A stretch of 64,000 bases of DNA from Holothuria scabra (lineage: Eukaryota > Echinodermata > Holothuroidea > Aspidochirotida > Holothuriidae). The DNA is taken from NCBI GenBank assembly GCA_037179385.1, contig CM074196.1, positions 32,016,486 through 32,080,485 of the forward strand, read 5' to 3'. The notes under the pieces are model-generated. The model worked only from the letters and a program-made list of their open reading frames with translations. It searched no databases and was not told where the DNA came from. Position numbers and translations under genes: made by a program. This document shows, in pieces, positions 1 to 13,500 of this stretch; positions within the stretch are counted from its first letter, which is position 1; each line of letters opens with the position of its first letter.

Positions 1-610
1 ACTTTTTATTTATGTAATTAGTTTAGTATCAAATGCACATCCGAACCAAAAGTTACAATCTTAATTTGTTGGTTTCCTGGCTTGTAATGGTTTTGCACAT
101 AATTCTGAGTACCTGGTCACAAATATTTAAAATCTGGATTGACTCGATCATTATTTACTGGCTCAAGAAATTTTTATTTGCATGTATGTAGGTTGTGAGG
201 ATTGTCTAAAAAGTTTGAAGATTTTTTACTTGCATGTGAAGAAAACTTTGGTGAAATTCATTTAAAAATCTCAACACACTGCTTTTACAGTTTTTACTTT
301 TGCTTTTCACTTTTAAGATTCTAATCTTTAAGCTGCCTGCAGAAGGATGATCCGCACAAGGGTGTCATCTTTTTCCTTCTATACCTAACTTACAGGACGG
401 AATAATTTCAAATGCTAGAGGAGACGCTTTTACAAGAATCACAATATCAGACATTCAGACTGCATGTTAAGCTTCATAAAATGCAAATTTTACATCATAT
501 TGATGTTACTGTTCTTTGCAACTTACATTTAGGCATTTTCTTCCTCTTTTAATTGAGGCCTACCCCTTAGGGGTAGTGATCAGATCAGCAGTCAATGAGA
601 TCTACAATGT

Positions 611-915
611 TTAAAGGCCCAGTTCTCTCACCCCAAACAGTACCAATTCTCCTAACCTTCTTACTGAAGCCCCTCCCACAATTGTTTGAAATTCATCCTC
701 ATCCAGATACAATCTCAGTTTATTGCTTCAAGGTGAGTATAGAAAAATTCAATTTTATGATCAAAATATTCTCAGTACCATTCATGCAATGTAATATAAG
801 CGTTGGCATTCTGTATTGTTTGAATTAGCTGTCAATCAAAGAGCTGAGCCAATTGAGAATTTCAGTAGCCTGGTAACCAAAATTGTAGTTTGGGGTGAGA
901 GGTTTGGCCCTTTAA
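611..915 (+). mobile_element. Family A MITE, full length
   Basis: 305 bp with imperfect terminal inverted repeats: it begins TTAAAGGCCCAGTTCTCTCA and ends with the complement of TTAAAGGGCCAAACCTCTCA. TTAA stands at both ends, so it is either part of the repeat or a TTAA target duplication. There is no coding capacity. It contains the internal motif CTTCAAGGTGAGTATAG, a consensus splice donor on this strand, at 733. Confidence 0.85.
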
Positions 916-3488
916 GTTGCAGATCATTTACTTCAACCAGCATAATGAAAAAAATTGTCACATGATAAAGTACATGCCACACCCCTTTGATCCTCCATTG
1001 ATCAATCCGAACATCAAGCGACTGAGCAGAACGACAAATTAACTGAAAGGGGCAAAATGACATCCACGAAGAGGTACAATGTTTATGGAAAATCCTTACA
1101 GAATGGGATGGGGAGGAAAAACACATTCCAGAGTAGAATTTCTGCCTTGCAGAAAATTTTGTGGAAGTAACTATTGCCCGAAAGGGATAAGAGCCTGCAG
1201 TCATCCCAAACTGTAACAGTCTAGTAGGCTATCCAGCTCTATGAATAACTTTTACAAATCAAGTGACAGTTTATTGCTTCCTGATTTATGAAGTGATCTC
1301 ATTACTTTACATTAGATATGCAAGATTCAAGTCTTGAAATCTGAAGAAAGATATATGTTAAAGCAAAATTAGGAAATAATAGATAAAAAGCTGTTATTTC
1401 AAAATATGTTTGTGGTGACTGCTCTTTACAATACACCTTACAGGGAAAATGCAGTCATCCAAATTTTGACTAGCATAGTAGTATGTTCTGCTTTATGATT
1501 GGCTGTTGAGAGTCATGTAAGAAGATTTTTCTCACTAAATTATGAATTAACTCATTGCGATACCTTGAATATGCAATGTTTATGTCCAACAATGGTGACT
1601 GTTCCATGTTCAGACACCCCTATTTTCTGACAATATTAGGCTATATATTCATCTAGGATAGAGTTGTCTGAACATAGGGGTGTGGGTACAAAGCCTTTGT
1701 TGGAACGTAGTGGATCTGTCGGAATATACGGCGGTAACCCCACAAAAGATACTGGAAAGTGAAATAAGAAGAAATCGTTTGGTTTTGGATCTTGCGGTTG
1801 CTTCAGAAAATCAGTTTGGAGATTGTTTTTACTCGGTAATATACCTCTGTGTATGCCACCCCACCCTTCCCCCCCCCCCCAAAAAAAAAAATGGAAAGCG
1901 GGTAATTCATTTCACTACCCTGACAAAGATTTCAAGTCAACATCCTGCATCCATTTGCCTTGGATACAGCCTGCTCTAACAACGAAATTCCAGTTGGAGG
2001 GGATCAGGGATACATTCCACATAATGAGTTGTATATCTTAAAAATTGATCTAATTAGAGTTCTAGCTTGTATTGAACCAATTTAGGCAGCTCACATGCAT
2101 GCAATTAAAGTTGTCATCTGCAGAAAAGATCTACCAGCAGTATTACTGCAGAGGTCAAAGCAAGGAACTGATTTTATTTGTATTGGATTCAGTTGACTAG
2201 TTAACAAAATACTTTAACACTACCAATCATTGATTACACAGGTGGTTAAAATCTGAAAGGAAGTTCACAAACATAAAAGTTAAGGTCATGCTGAGGATCA
2301 CAGCATGCTACCAAATTTGAAACAGCATGCGGTCTTTTGTGATGTACTGTTTGATCTCCTAGCCTGTAGCTACCTGTTATGCCCTTGGTAAATGTTTTAA
2401 GAACTGAAGATTGTTTACCAACTCTTATTTAGGACAGAGCACTTTGTAGACAAAGTTTGACTTGAATTGTTGAAGTAAATAGATCTTTTGGGGACAAAAG
2501 ATTGACTGAAAAATCAAAACTGTATTTTGTCACACATGACTTCCTCTTTACCCCTACTTGAATGTTTAAATTTAATTATATGCACAAAGATTTCAGTTCT
2601 TCTGTGAGTAACCTAATTGCACTTCAAGCTGAGTTTGAAAAATTGCTCAGTCTGAATTTTTTCTTAAGCAAACAAAATTTACATATTTTTCCAGATCCCA
2701 CTCTTGAGCTCATACATTCAGTGGAAAATGCAAGTTACGATATACCTTAGGCCTATATGCATTGACATCACCAGGAATTCAGAGAGTAATAAATCTAATG
2801 TCACAGTCTTCGAGACAGCCAAACTTTATTGGATATATACGATGAAAACTAAAAGGGATATGGCCTTTGACGGAAGCAGACAATAAAAGAGCACCTTCCA
2901 AACAGAATGATTGCAAAAATAAAACATGCACAAGTCACATGCAGTCATGCTGCAGAAGTGGTACAAATTACATTAGCTGCATGGAATTATGAGTTTTACA
3001 TTTTGTATGCTACATAAGGCTTGGCTTCTAGAAAGTTTTCCAATGGACTTTGCATCTTCAGGGTTTCATGCTCACTGTGCCGGGAGTTGATAGTAAGTTT
3101 CTTTAATCTTGTTTGATGGAAAATTGCAAAGAAAGTTCAAAGACATTTTGTGAATTTTAAAGGAAACGTATGTTCAAGAAGTACAGCAGAAGGGGGAGTG
3201 GGGCAGAGACTTCTCTCCCATGAACTGTTTTTGCCCTCAAGCCAGTTGCCATTGAATAGATGCACTTTTTACATATTCGGCATCCTGAAAACTTCCTAGG
3301 AACCCACCCCCTTCACTGAGAACCCTGTCTGGCTTCAGGCCATGCATGCCATGTATTTCCCTTGACCCCTGACAAGATGCATGCTACCATGCCGCCCCTT
3401 CAAATTTATTTTTTCCATCTACAAAACTGCAGTTTAAAGCCCCAACAAATTGCAATAGTCCCCCTTTCACTGTGTGTTGTAAGACTCA

Positions 3489-3750
3489 TTTAAAGGTAAA
3501 GAGCAGTCCCCCAAACTTATTTTCAAGAAAAAGCTAAATAACTCAATTTTCATCTTGTTTCCCTTCAAAGTATCTTTAATTACATTTTATGACTTTACTA
3601 TTGCATGTTCAAGGTAAACCAAGCAGTTGTTTCTGGTAAATTTCACATCTGAAGAGAAAAAACATTGTCACATGACTCCTAACAGCCAATCATGAAACTG
3701 GACAGTCTACTACCCTTTCTCAGTTTGGGATGACTGCTCCTGCCCTTTAG
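3489..3750 (+). mobile_element. Family B MITE, full length
   Basis: 262 bp, beginning TTTAAAGGTAAAGAGCAGTC and ending with the inverted form of CTAAAGGGCAGGAGCAGTCA. Internal landmarks are CAAGGTAAACCAAGCAGT and CCAATCATGAAACTGGACAG. It is non-coding. The shared TTAAAGG start suggests a relation to family A. Confidence 0.85.
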
Positions 3751-4386
3751 CTTTCACAACACAGATAGTGGTCTGAATGTAAAACACCACAATAACTGTG
3801 ACCCTGCTGCGTCGTAACGACTGTTCACAGGTCAATGGATGTAACATTCATGAGTAACCTGTTAATCATTAATGAATTGCAGAGAGCCCAACAAAATATT
3901 TCCTTTATCACTGCCTGTGTGATATGAGGGGTTTACCCAACAGTTGAAAACATTTCAAGCAACAGCCTTGTCATCTTTTATATGTATTAAACAAAATGGA
4001 GATGGCCAGAATTACAAGAGATGAGAGTGAAAGCAGGATGGTAACAAGAGCCTGATGACCATTATATAGGCACATGTCACTATACAGGTAGGGTAAATGA
4101 CTTCTTACTCATATTACATTAGATACACTAAAATATTGTGGCTAACAGGGGCGTCAGCTCCATTCATTAACCACCATGGGATGTAGCACCTCTTAGGCTT
4201 TTATGGAGACTGCTGAAAATTACTTGTTTAGTTACAACACAGTGCCGATATTTCTATTTTCAAAATAGTTACGAGGATAAAATACTAAAAGGGCAAGAGG
4301 TTAGAAACAGACTGTGAGTGGGTGAGGGTGGTTGGGGCTGAGAGGAGGTGCAGGGTGCAGGGAGGGTGCAATATTATAAACTGTAC

Positions 4387-4560
4387 CTCAGAGGTAGACT
4401 GCGATCACCATACACCCTTTTCTTTTCTGCCGGAGGAACACGTATCCACATGAATTCTGGAAACCATGAAAACCCTCCAATGTGTGGCCAGCTGGTAGTA
4501 CTGATGTACTGGAATGTGTGGTCATCGATAGCATCAACAACTGGACTCACCACCCTAGTT
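4387..4560 (-). CDS. GALNT: GALNT exon 6: central catalytic domain
   Basis: It encodes residues 355-412 plus two bases. The acceptor TTTACACACAAAG precedes 4560 and the donor GTACAG follows at 4386-4381. It joins exon 5 as [14 protein letters not shown], very close to the DRTRVVSP block of the GALNT2/14/16 branch. It continues with FQYI, GGFSW (family GGF-D/N-W), FMWIRVPP and GDRSLPLR. The next family block (TPTMAGGLF-like) should open the following exon. I looked for it on the minus strand of 1-4386 and did not find it, so the gene very likely continues past the left edge. Confidence 0.96.
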
Positions 4561-7500
4561 CTTTGTGTGTAAATAAAAAACAATAGGAGGCATTGTTTTA
4601 ATACCTTATGACAAGCATGTACAAAGGTGAACCCTATACTGACAAAATAAAATTACAGTTCTAACTGCTCTGGAGAAAATTCCAGTTGAAACCTGTTGAA
4701 CAGGTTTAAACAGGTACAATACGTAATTGAAACAAAATTAACATGTTTTTAACAGGATTTTAACAGGTATCAACAGGAACCTGTTGACATTTTCGGTGTT
4801 ACCTGTTGATGCCTGTTGACTTTCATCACTCCAACAGGTAATTTTGGAACATTGCCTGTTCATTCCTGTTAATACATGTACCTGCTCAAACCTGTTGGAA
4901 TTTCAACAGGAATTTTCTCCTGGTTGAAGGGATGTGCAATCACAAAGGCATGGGATTGTGAAGGGCAATGACTATAGTAAACCAATCGAAAACATGTGGT
5001 GCTAAAAAAAAGACGTCAATTTAGAACGTCTCAAACTGTGTCTGACATACTGCTACTTCTGAATTTCCCCAAGCTTTTTAAAACGGACAGCACCCATGAA
5101 CTTGACAGCCGTGTCAGACGAGCCAAATTCCTAATTACAAAAGTTGATCAATGAAATAGCTACCCTAGCCAATAGAAGTGTGAGACATTAAAATATTATT
5201 GTGCAATCACAAAGGCATGGGATGGTGTTTGCAATTGATCCCCAAATACTAATGCCCCCAAGCTTAAAGGTCAAGAGCAGTCCCCCCAAACTTATTTAAT
5301 ATCACAATTCTCGTCTCATTTCTGTTCAAAGAATCTTTCATAATATGTTATTACTTCAATATAACAAATGAAAGGTTAACCAAGTAGTAACTTCCAGTAA
5401 ATTTCACATTCGAGGACGTAAAATGTTGTCACATGACCTTCAACAGCTAATCATGAAACTGGACAGTCTACAACACTGCTTCAAGTTGGGGTGACTGCTC
5501 CTGCCCTTTAATCAACTTGAAAATTTGTGATGCAACCGCAAGAGTGTTCCCAATTGTTCACCTGTGTGAAATCTGGTTCAATGCCTCCTCCCATTCAAGT
5601 GACAGGAAGTTGCATCAATTATATAAGCAGGGCATATGTTTGCACAAGTTTGTGTGTCAAGGCAAGCTGACCTACTGAAGTACATCACTGATCTCTTGTC
5701 CCCTTGATCCCCATTGTGTTTCCACTTGTTTTCTTAATCTCCTGAATGTGGTCTGATCCTCCACTGCAGGGGTGATCAAGCTCTCAGGATCTGGTCTGTG
5801 GAAATGAGAGTGTTACCATTTGCAAATTGATCCCCTATGGGGGGTCAGATTTGGATCTGATTGCCTGCTTGTACTCAAGTGGGAACACTCTCTGTGAAGC
5901 CCAGAGGTACAGTATGCATGGCCAAACATCTTACCTACTTAAGAAATTTCAATTCAATTCTTCAGGAATTAGAGAGTCTTCACATGGTTATCAAACATCA
6001 ATTAGCAATCGGAAAGAACTTCCTTAAATCCTTAATTGTACACTTCTCTTTAAAGGTAAAGAGCAGTCCCCCAAAACTTATTTTGAAGAAAAAGCTAAAT
6101 AACACAATTTTCATCTAATTTCTCTTCAAAGTATTTTTCTTTACATTTTATGACTTTACTATTGCATATTCAAGGTAAACCAAGCAGTTATTTCTGGCAA
6201 ATTTCACATTTGAAGAGAAAAAACATTGTCACATGACTCCCAACAGCCAATCATGAAACTGGACAGTCTACTACACTTCTTCAATTTGGGATGACTGCTC
6301 CTCCCCTTTAAGAATATAGTGATGTGAAGCTTACAGACAAGTGAAAAATTTCCCTCAATATATTTCTCCCTATTACCTCAACTTGTTTCTTCCCCTACCC
6401 AAGAGTTCATTTCTCTCCTTTCCCCCATCATCCTATCAGCGAACTTGTCTTTGCAGGAGGCCTATATTTATGCAAGTTAAAATACATAACTTCTGTAACT
6501 CTTCTAATGCATAACATTTTGAAGAGAATGAAGCAGGTGCCTATGAGACTATGAGTGTGTTTATAGGTGAAACTGAATAATAATACAATCTACTTCTTTA
6601 TGTGCCATGTTGGTGCATTTTAAAGACGATATTTCCCTCTGTAAAGGGGAAAAGCAGTCGAGCCAGCTGGAGGTAGTGTAGTACACTGTCCTGTTTCATG
6701 ATTGGTTCTGGAAAGTCAATCATGTGACAAATTTTTTTTATTCAAATGTGAATTTGACCTGGAGGTTTTCCTTGCAAATAGTAAGGAAGATACTTTGGAA
6801 AAAAAAAGAAGAAAATTGTGAGATTTAACTGAAACTGATGTTTCAAGATAAGTTTGGGGTGACTGCTCTTGCCCTTTAAGGTGGGAAAATTTCAAAATGT
6901 CTAATAGCTTCTTCACAACAAAGTTGAAAGGAAAACCAGCAAAATGGATTACTCAAACTGCAATTCTGTAAGAAAAGCTTTCGTCATGTTTCATCACAAA
7001 TTAAGAAAAAAATACAAACAGTTATATGAATAACCAGTAAATGCAATAGTCAGAGTTGACTGCAAGCAATTTCTGATCTGCTTTAAAATAGATTTTCATT
7101 AAATATGGACACTACAACAGTTTTACTATTTCTGGCATTTTCTGGCAACAAAAAATTGTTTGTAGAATGGTAGTTTGTAATGGCTATATCAAGCATGTTT
7201 CAAAAAGTACATTTCTCAAGGCCATAGTCAGCATGCTTCAAATTGTTTTATTAATGTTTCCAGGTGTTGTTTAAATAATACCTTGAGGGCAATAACATGA
7301 AAATACAGAAAAAAGTTAGGAGTAAATGCTACTTCCAACTGAGGAAGGGGGATCACTGATAAGTTAATGTTATCAAAATGTTGTGACTGTAAGAGATTGA
7401 CAACCTTTTTACATATAATGTTAAGAGTCCACATCATTATGGTTTACTCTTAAACAGCTGTTCATCTTTTATTACGTTTCAGAGGCAATAAACTGTCTCA

Positions 7501-10500
7501 ATAATAACATCAAATGTGGTCCCAAAATGGAATCTTTCTCCCTAAGGGCAAAAGCCCTAAAAGTAGGTGAAAACTCTATACAGTAAAAAAATCAGGCTGT
7601 AAACAACTTTTTGATCACTGGCACTGATCAGATCAATCAATAGGTCTCCTTCATATTCTGCTGATTGGTTCCACAAAGAATCTTTCATGGTAATGGCATG
7701 ATTGCAATTAGTTTCCAACCAACTGGTTCAACTCGAGTCGGCCATCCCTCCCGCCCACCCTCCGGTTTCCAGTTGTGGCTCACTGGCTTGTTTTCCCTTA
7801 TCTATTGCTTATGATGAGCACCAAGTACAATGGCAATAGGTTCCATTTTTCAAGTCTTTGGTATGACCCAGTCAGTGATGGAACTCCCAACCTCCCAACT
7901 GCTAGTCTGATGCTCTAACCACTTGACCATGCAGTTAGTGGCACAATTGCAGGTAAGCAGGTGAAAAAACAAAAATTTCAAGAAGAACCATTCCCGAGAA
8001 ACATGGGATGGATTTGTCTAAAAGTGAATGAATACTGAGGAGAGACCAAGCTTTATAGTTTTGTCTCATTTTTCTGGACAAGAAATTTATAGTTGGTGCA
8101 TTAATTAGACCCAAGGAAGTTTGAGGACTAGTTTTTTCATCATCAAAATTGATGAAATATGAATTTTACAATAACATTTAGGCCTACTTCATTGAAGAAA
8201 GTCTGTTTCATGGAGACAATGTTTATTTGAACATTTTGCAAAATTTTCTCTTGTGCCAAAACTCGTTGACATTTGATTTATGGGGACTTAAATCTTCAAT
8301 CCCCTTGTGTTTATTGATCCCAATTTTTTCAAATACTATTTTCAGAATTTCCTGATGTTTGTAGTGTAAATCCCCTAGATGCTAGATGGCCCATATTGTA
8401 CCAGAAGAATCACCACAGCTGATTACACAGGTGAGCCGCTCATTGGAACAGCAAATTGCAGTTATCACCCAGTAATCAGGCTGCAGTTTTTCTGTTCAAG
8501 ACCTGCAAGTTTAAAAAGCAACAACCCTCTGCTGCCTCTTATGTATGAAAATTTGTATTACCTGTCTTTGGATATCCTTTGTAACAACGGCTCTAGCCAT
8601 CCATCTGTACATTCGCAGTGAGAGTCCAGAAAGGTCACAACCTCTGACCTATTGCTGACCTTAGACAAAGCAAGCATCCTAGCACCAACCAGTCCAAGCC
8701 TTTGAGCAGATTGTAAAAGGTTTATAGGGGCACTGAGATTGGCTAGGTAACGAGGAAACCATTTCGACTGATGCCAATCTGAAGTGAAATTATTTTATTA
8801 AAAGAAGGGTTAAAGTTCAAATCAATTTTTAATATGTAAGGGGGGAACTTATGCTTATCATTTGGTGAAATTTGCATTCAAATCCAATCTGTGGTTGGCA
8901 AGATATGAGCAAATAAAGCTGTTACATTTTCAACAAAAAGTGAACTTGAAGCAAGCACATATGACATCATATCCACACATTAATGGACAGTCTTTTATTT
9001 TTCTTTAAAATTTACAGCCAACTTTCTCCTCAAAAATGCCATATATTATCAGAATATAATTGCATAAGTGGCATAACAATTTTACAAACTCTGCATTTCA
9101 CACAGGGAGGTCCCACTCCTATTAACTTCAAGGTTGATAGGACAGTCTGAAAAGCAAAGGAATCAAAACATTCCTTGTCAAAGTAAAGAAGTGATATGAT
9201 CTCTGCTGCCCTCTGGCTCACTTTGGAACACAAATCTCATGACTTTATTTACTGATATCTCAAGAAATATATTTTCAATTTGAATGAAAATTTCAATACC
9301 CTGTGAGGAATTGGTTTTTCAAGTATGAAAATTAATTTTTTGCTTAAAGGGCCAGACCTCTCACCCTAAACTATAATTTTGGTAGCAGGGTACCAAAATT
9401 TTCAATTGGCTCAGCTCTTTGATAGTTTGATAGAAAGCTTATTCAAACAATGGAGAGTACCAAAGCTTTTATTATGCGGCGTGAACAGTACTGAGAGTGT
9501 TTTGATTATATAAATTGAGTTTTTCTATACTCACCTTGAAGCAATAAACTGAGATTGCACCTGGATGAGGATGAATTTCAGACAATTGCGGGAGGGGCTT
9601 CAGTAAAAAGGTTGGAAGAATTGGTACTGTTTGGGGTGAGAGAACTGGGCCTTTAATTAAGCTTCCTTTTCAAACTCATCAAAAATGCCACTTACAACAA
9701 AAATTGTTCATAGATGTTGCAATAAGGTAGTTCGGGAAATCTTTGCCGCATGGAATTGTGAGGCACAACCTGGGATATACAAACTGCACTCAGCACGTAG
9801 TGTATAGTGTTCCCTTGTTTATGTCAGACATGCATACAACACTATCTGCATGACAAGGTCGAACGAAAATAGGGGTCCTAAGCCTACTTTACAGCCGAAT
9901 AAAATGCAAATTTTTTCGCCAAATGGCAATTAAGACACAATCCATTGCACTAAACCACACTTGAGATCCCTCCTTATGTTATGGATGGATTAAGAAAGAA
10001 TGGTTCCACCACATTTTCATGTAAACTCAAATTTTGGAATACGAGTTGTACATACGGGATTGGTTTGTTTACCCTGACAATTTGGACAATGTGTGCATGC
10101 ACATTGCCAACAAAATGAATTATCAAACTGGCCTATTGTTATTCAATTTAAAATACTTAGCATACAACGCACATACATTTTTAGTAAAAAATTCCATTTA
10201 CTAGACCAAACAATAAACCTCAAGCAAATGCAGCCTAAGTACCACCTTAATCAATAAAATTCCAGATTTTTTCAAGACTTTTTTCCATTTTCCATACTGT
10301 GAGGGAACACTGGCAAACTTAAAGGGCCAAACCTGTCACCCCAAACTACAATTTTGGTAGGGGGGTACCAAAACTCTAAATTGGCTCAGCCCTTTGATTG
10401 ACAGCTACTTCAAACAATGCAGAGCACCAAAGCTCATGTTACACAGCATGAACCGTACTGAAAGTGTTTTGATTATATAAATTGAGTTTTTCTATACTCA

Positions 10501-13500
10501 CCTTGAAGCAATAAACCAAGATTGTATCTAGATGAGGATGAATTTCAGACAATTGTGGGAGGGGCTTAAGTGAGAAGGTTAGCCTGAGGAGAATTGGTAC
10601 TGTTTGGGGTGAGAGAACCAGGCCTTTAAAGGCATCACCCTGGTGTCATTTTTGCCTTTGGGCATCTGTTACTTTTGTCAAGTACCATGGCAAAATGAAG
10701 GTCATTTTGAGACCTATTTTTCTTTTTTTCTGGTTTAACACGGCTAACTTTTCATAATTTATGGATACCCCTGCTTTCAATACTGAATCATTAACATAGC
10801 AATCAAGTTGTCAACAATTTCCTCTACATGCTTGTTGTGATCACCATGGTGATACTTTGTTCCTAAATGTTTACTTTACTAAACATGAAACACATTGAGT
10901 GGAGTAAGAATGATTCTGATGACAAAACCATCTGATGAGGCTAAACATACTACCACCTCAAAAATTAATAAAGTTGGAGAAAGAATGTTTTTGTGGCACA
11001 GAATTTCTAAAAGTTCAGTACCTCACAAATTTGAGACAATAAGGAAACAATAAATATGACTCATTTGATCTCAATGCCGCAACTTACCGCCCAGATTACT
11101 AGCATCATTGACAAGAATTATTTCTTCCAGCAGATGTTTTGGTGATCTGTTTATGATGCTATGTATGGTACGAAGGAGAGTGCTTTTTGCTTCGTTATGG
11201 AAAGCAATGATAATACTTGTTTTAGGAAGTTGTGTGGGGTAAACGTATGCTTTGCATCTGTAAAATATGATAAAAAGAAGCATAAACAGAACATGATAAT
11301 TGGTTTTAATTATTATACATATTCCTTACATGACTTTCTACATCCAAATCAATGTAAAATGGCAATTCAAATATTTACTGGCTTGTTTGTGATTTTGTAA
11401 AGTCCTAGGTGTAATTTGCACTTATCAGTTTGACAATGAAATTTCTGTCCTCCTCAACCCCCATGAGATGTCCATCAATGTTCAATAGGAGCATTATATT
11501 CTTGCACATTGACACAACCTTTTGTCATGAAATTGACACATTTCATAGACTAGGTCTAACCATATTAACCATGCAATACACAGTATACACATTGACCATC
11601 AGGTGTACGGTCAACTCGGCCCCTGAACAACTTGGTCACCGAGACATCTAGGCCCCTGCATGACAACGATGTCCAGACCAAGTTGTCTCAGGGGCAGAGT
11701 TGACCAGACAATGACCATTGTGCAGGTCAAATATCAGATCTGCAACCTAGGCTATAGGCCCAGGCTACAAGATAAACAGCAAGGATCTTGTGTTAGCTTG
11801 GCAAAGCACCGTAACGTGAGGCTTAGCCTAATATAGGACCTTAGAAGTGAGCAAGCGGCCTGTGGCAAGTCTGGCCACATGAGCTCTGTACTACTAGCTT
11901 AGGCTGGCTAACACTATAATGTACATAAATAAAACACGTAATTTGTATGTATAAAGTGTTGGCCAGCCTATAGTACCGAGCGCATGTGGTCTGACTTGGA
12001 AACTTTTCTGCGTAATCTGGGAAAATGTCAACTACATTTATATCAAATGAGTGGAGGCACCGACTTCTTATTAAATCTAGGTAAAAAAGTGTCTGTTTCT
12101 CACTTGAAGAACATGCTCATGTTTCTGAAACTACGATGTCATTGACTTCAGTCACCGCAGAATAAGACCCTCGGGAAGTTTTCCCAGGAAAAGAAGCAGC
12201 TGTTTAAAGGGTGCACGGTAATCAAAGACACATCAGGATCATGTAAGTTTATACAGTGCGTGACAATATCTGGAAAATTTATTTTCGAGCTTCTGTCGCA
12301 CTGAACTGTAATAAAGTTGTTGCGATAATGTTCCCGCTATAGTGGGCAAACGCACAGAACGGCTTCACAACGATTCCAATGCTGGCAAAAAAGCTAAAAC
12401 GCAAACTTCTCAATGTGAGAAATTATAGGCATATCTGTGACTGCCGAAAAACATAGATGCCTCCATTAACTTTCATATCATGTGTGTACACCCACTGTGG
12501 CAGAAGGTAGCATACCCCCATTAATTCCTCCATTGACCTACACACTAAATCCAAAAAGTAAACAGCCCTCTAAAAGCTTGTCGAAGTTTTCGCCAGGGTC
12601 AAGCTAACCCTCATATTCAAGCTGACAAGTTGATCATTCATGGCACTTTCAATTTACTATATCATGAACGTGAAGATTTTTTTGCTATTTCACCTCAAAG
12701 TTCAAACCACCTTTTCCGAACCTTGTTTTTCACTAAAATCTCGGTATGCCTCAGCCAGCTTCTAAGGCCCATAATTAATTTCCACAAAATTGCTTCAATT
12801 AAGCCCTTTTTTACCAGTGGTACTTCATTTAATATACTTTCACAAAAAAACTAACAAAAACCCCAGCTCATTCCACAACATATCATAAAAGTGCCCCTTT
12901 TAGGGACTCTATCTGAGGGCGAAAAAACGGACGCATTAATACACCTGCTAATTGGGATATGCTCCCAGAACCGATAGCACGCTTTTCTTTCGTAGAATGG
13001 TTAAGGCAAGGTCGATATTTCAAAAGGTTATCAAATAGAATGGGACTTCACGGCCACTTTACATGAAGGACGACCGGAAGATGTATTACTACTGTCAAAA
13101 CAGGATGAAGGTGCCACCAGCAAATGCAAATTACTGGTCGTTTTCACTGGGAATTTTTCTTTGCGCGCGTACGATGTCCCCGTTGTGTGTTTCTGTTTTG
13201 TCCCCCAATTAATTGACGAATCGCGCCGTCCATGTACAAATTTTTATCTAGATAAATCTTGGTGATGCCCTATAGCTGGTTAGCTTCAGGAATATCATAG
13301 ATTGTTTGTAGTAATTTATATCATGAGATTTAATGAGTAAAGACACACCAACAAGTTCATCTTCGGTTTCAACTAGGTTACAAGAAGGAATATCGCGGGC
13401 ATGTTGCACCTGGCCCACTGAGGACCAATGGAAACCTGTATGAACATGACAAGGTTACAATATATGCCTATCAGATGGCGGAAGATTCATTGCCGAACGT

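Larger units (their letters stand above)
1..4386 (-). other. GALNT intron 6 (partial), no exon seen
   Basis: This is sequence 3' of exon 6 in the transcript. Searching for the expected AGGLF, WGGEN and GHVFR blocks on the minus strand found none, so it is called intron running off the left edge. It contains one full family A element (611-915), one full family B element (3489-3750), a diverged minus-strand B fragment (about 1396-1580) and a C then A homopolymer run at 1869-1890. The rest is unremarkable AT-rich sequence. Confidence 0.7.
4561..8561 (-). other. GALNT: GALNT intron 5
   Basis: A 4.0-kb intron between exons 5 and 6. It contains a 250-bp foldback dense in the AACAGG motif (4671-4921), three family B elements (5264, 6049, 6640) and a tRNA-derived SINE on the minus strand (about 7690-7945). 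No other coding segment was recognised. Confidence 0.85.
8733..10795 (-). other. GALNT: GALNT intron 4
   Basis: A 2.06-kb intron between exons 4 and 5. It contains two family A MITEs in the same minus orientation (9344-9656 and 10319-10629). The stretch 8750-9240 carries TGAACTTGAAGCAAGCA and a nearby GACATCAT, a signature shared with the foldback at 14389-14968, so it is probably an old relative of it. Confidence 0.75.

Noticed and set aside
1600..1685. Possible hairpin around GTTCAGACACCCCTATTTTC and its partial echo near 1665
   Set aside because: The blocks are rearranged rather than truly inverted, and the pairing is weak.
7877..7929. tRNA gene
   Set aside because: A and B boxes are present, but the element continues into a SINE body found elsewhere, so it is a tRNA-derived repeat.
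9661..9780. Candidate GALNT exon between exons 3 and 5 (a GTAAGT-like donor near 9690 on the minus strand)
   Set aside because: In the required phase the reading meets a stop before the donor; the 10796-10862 segment fits phase and family alignment instead.
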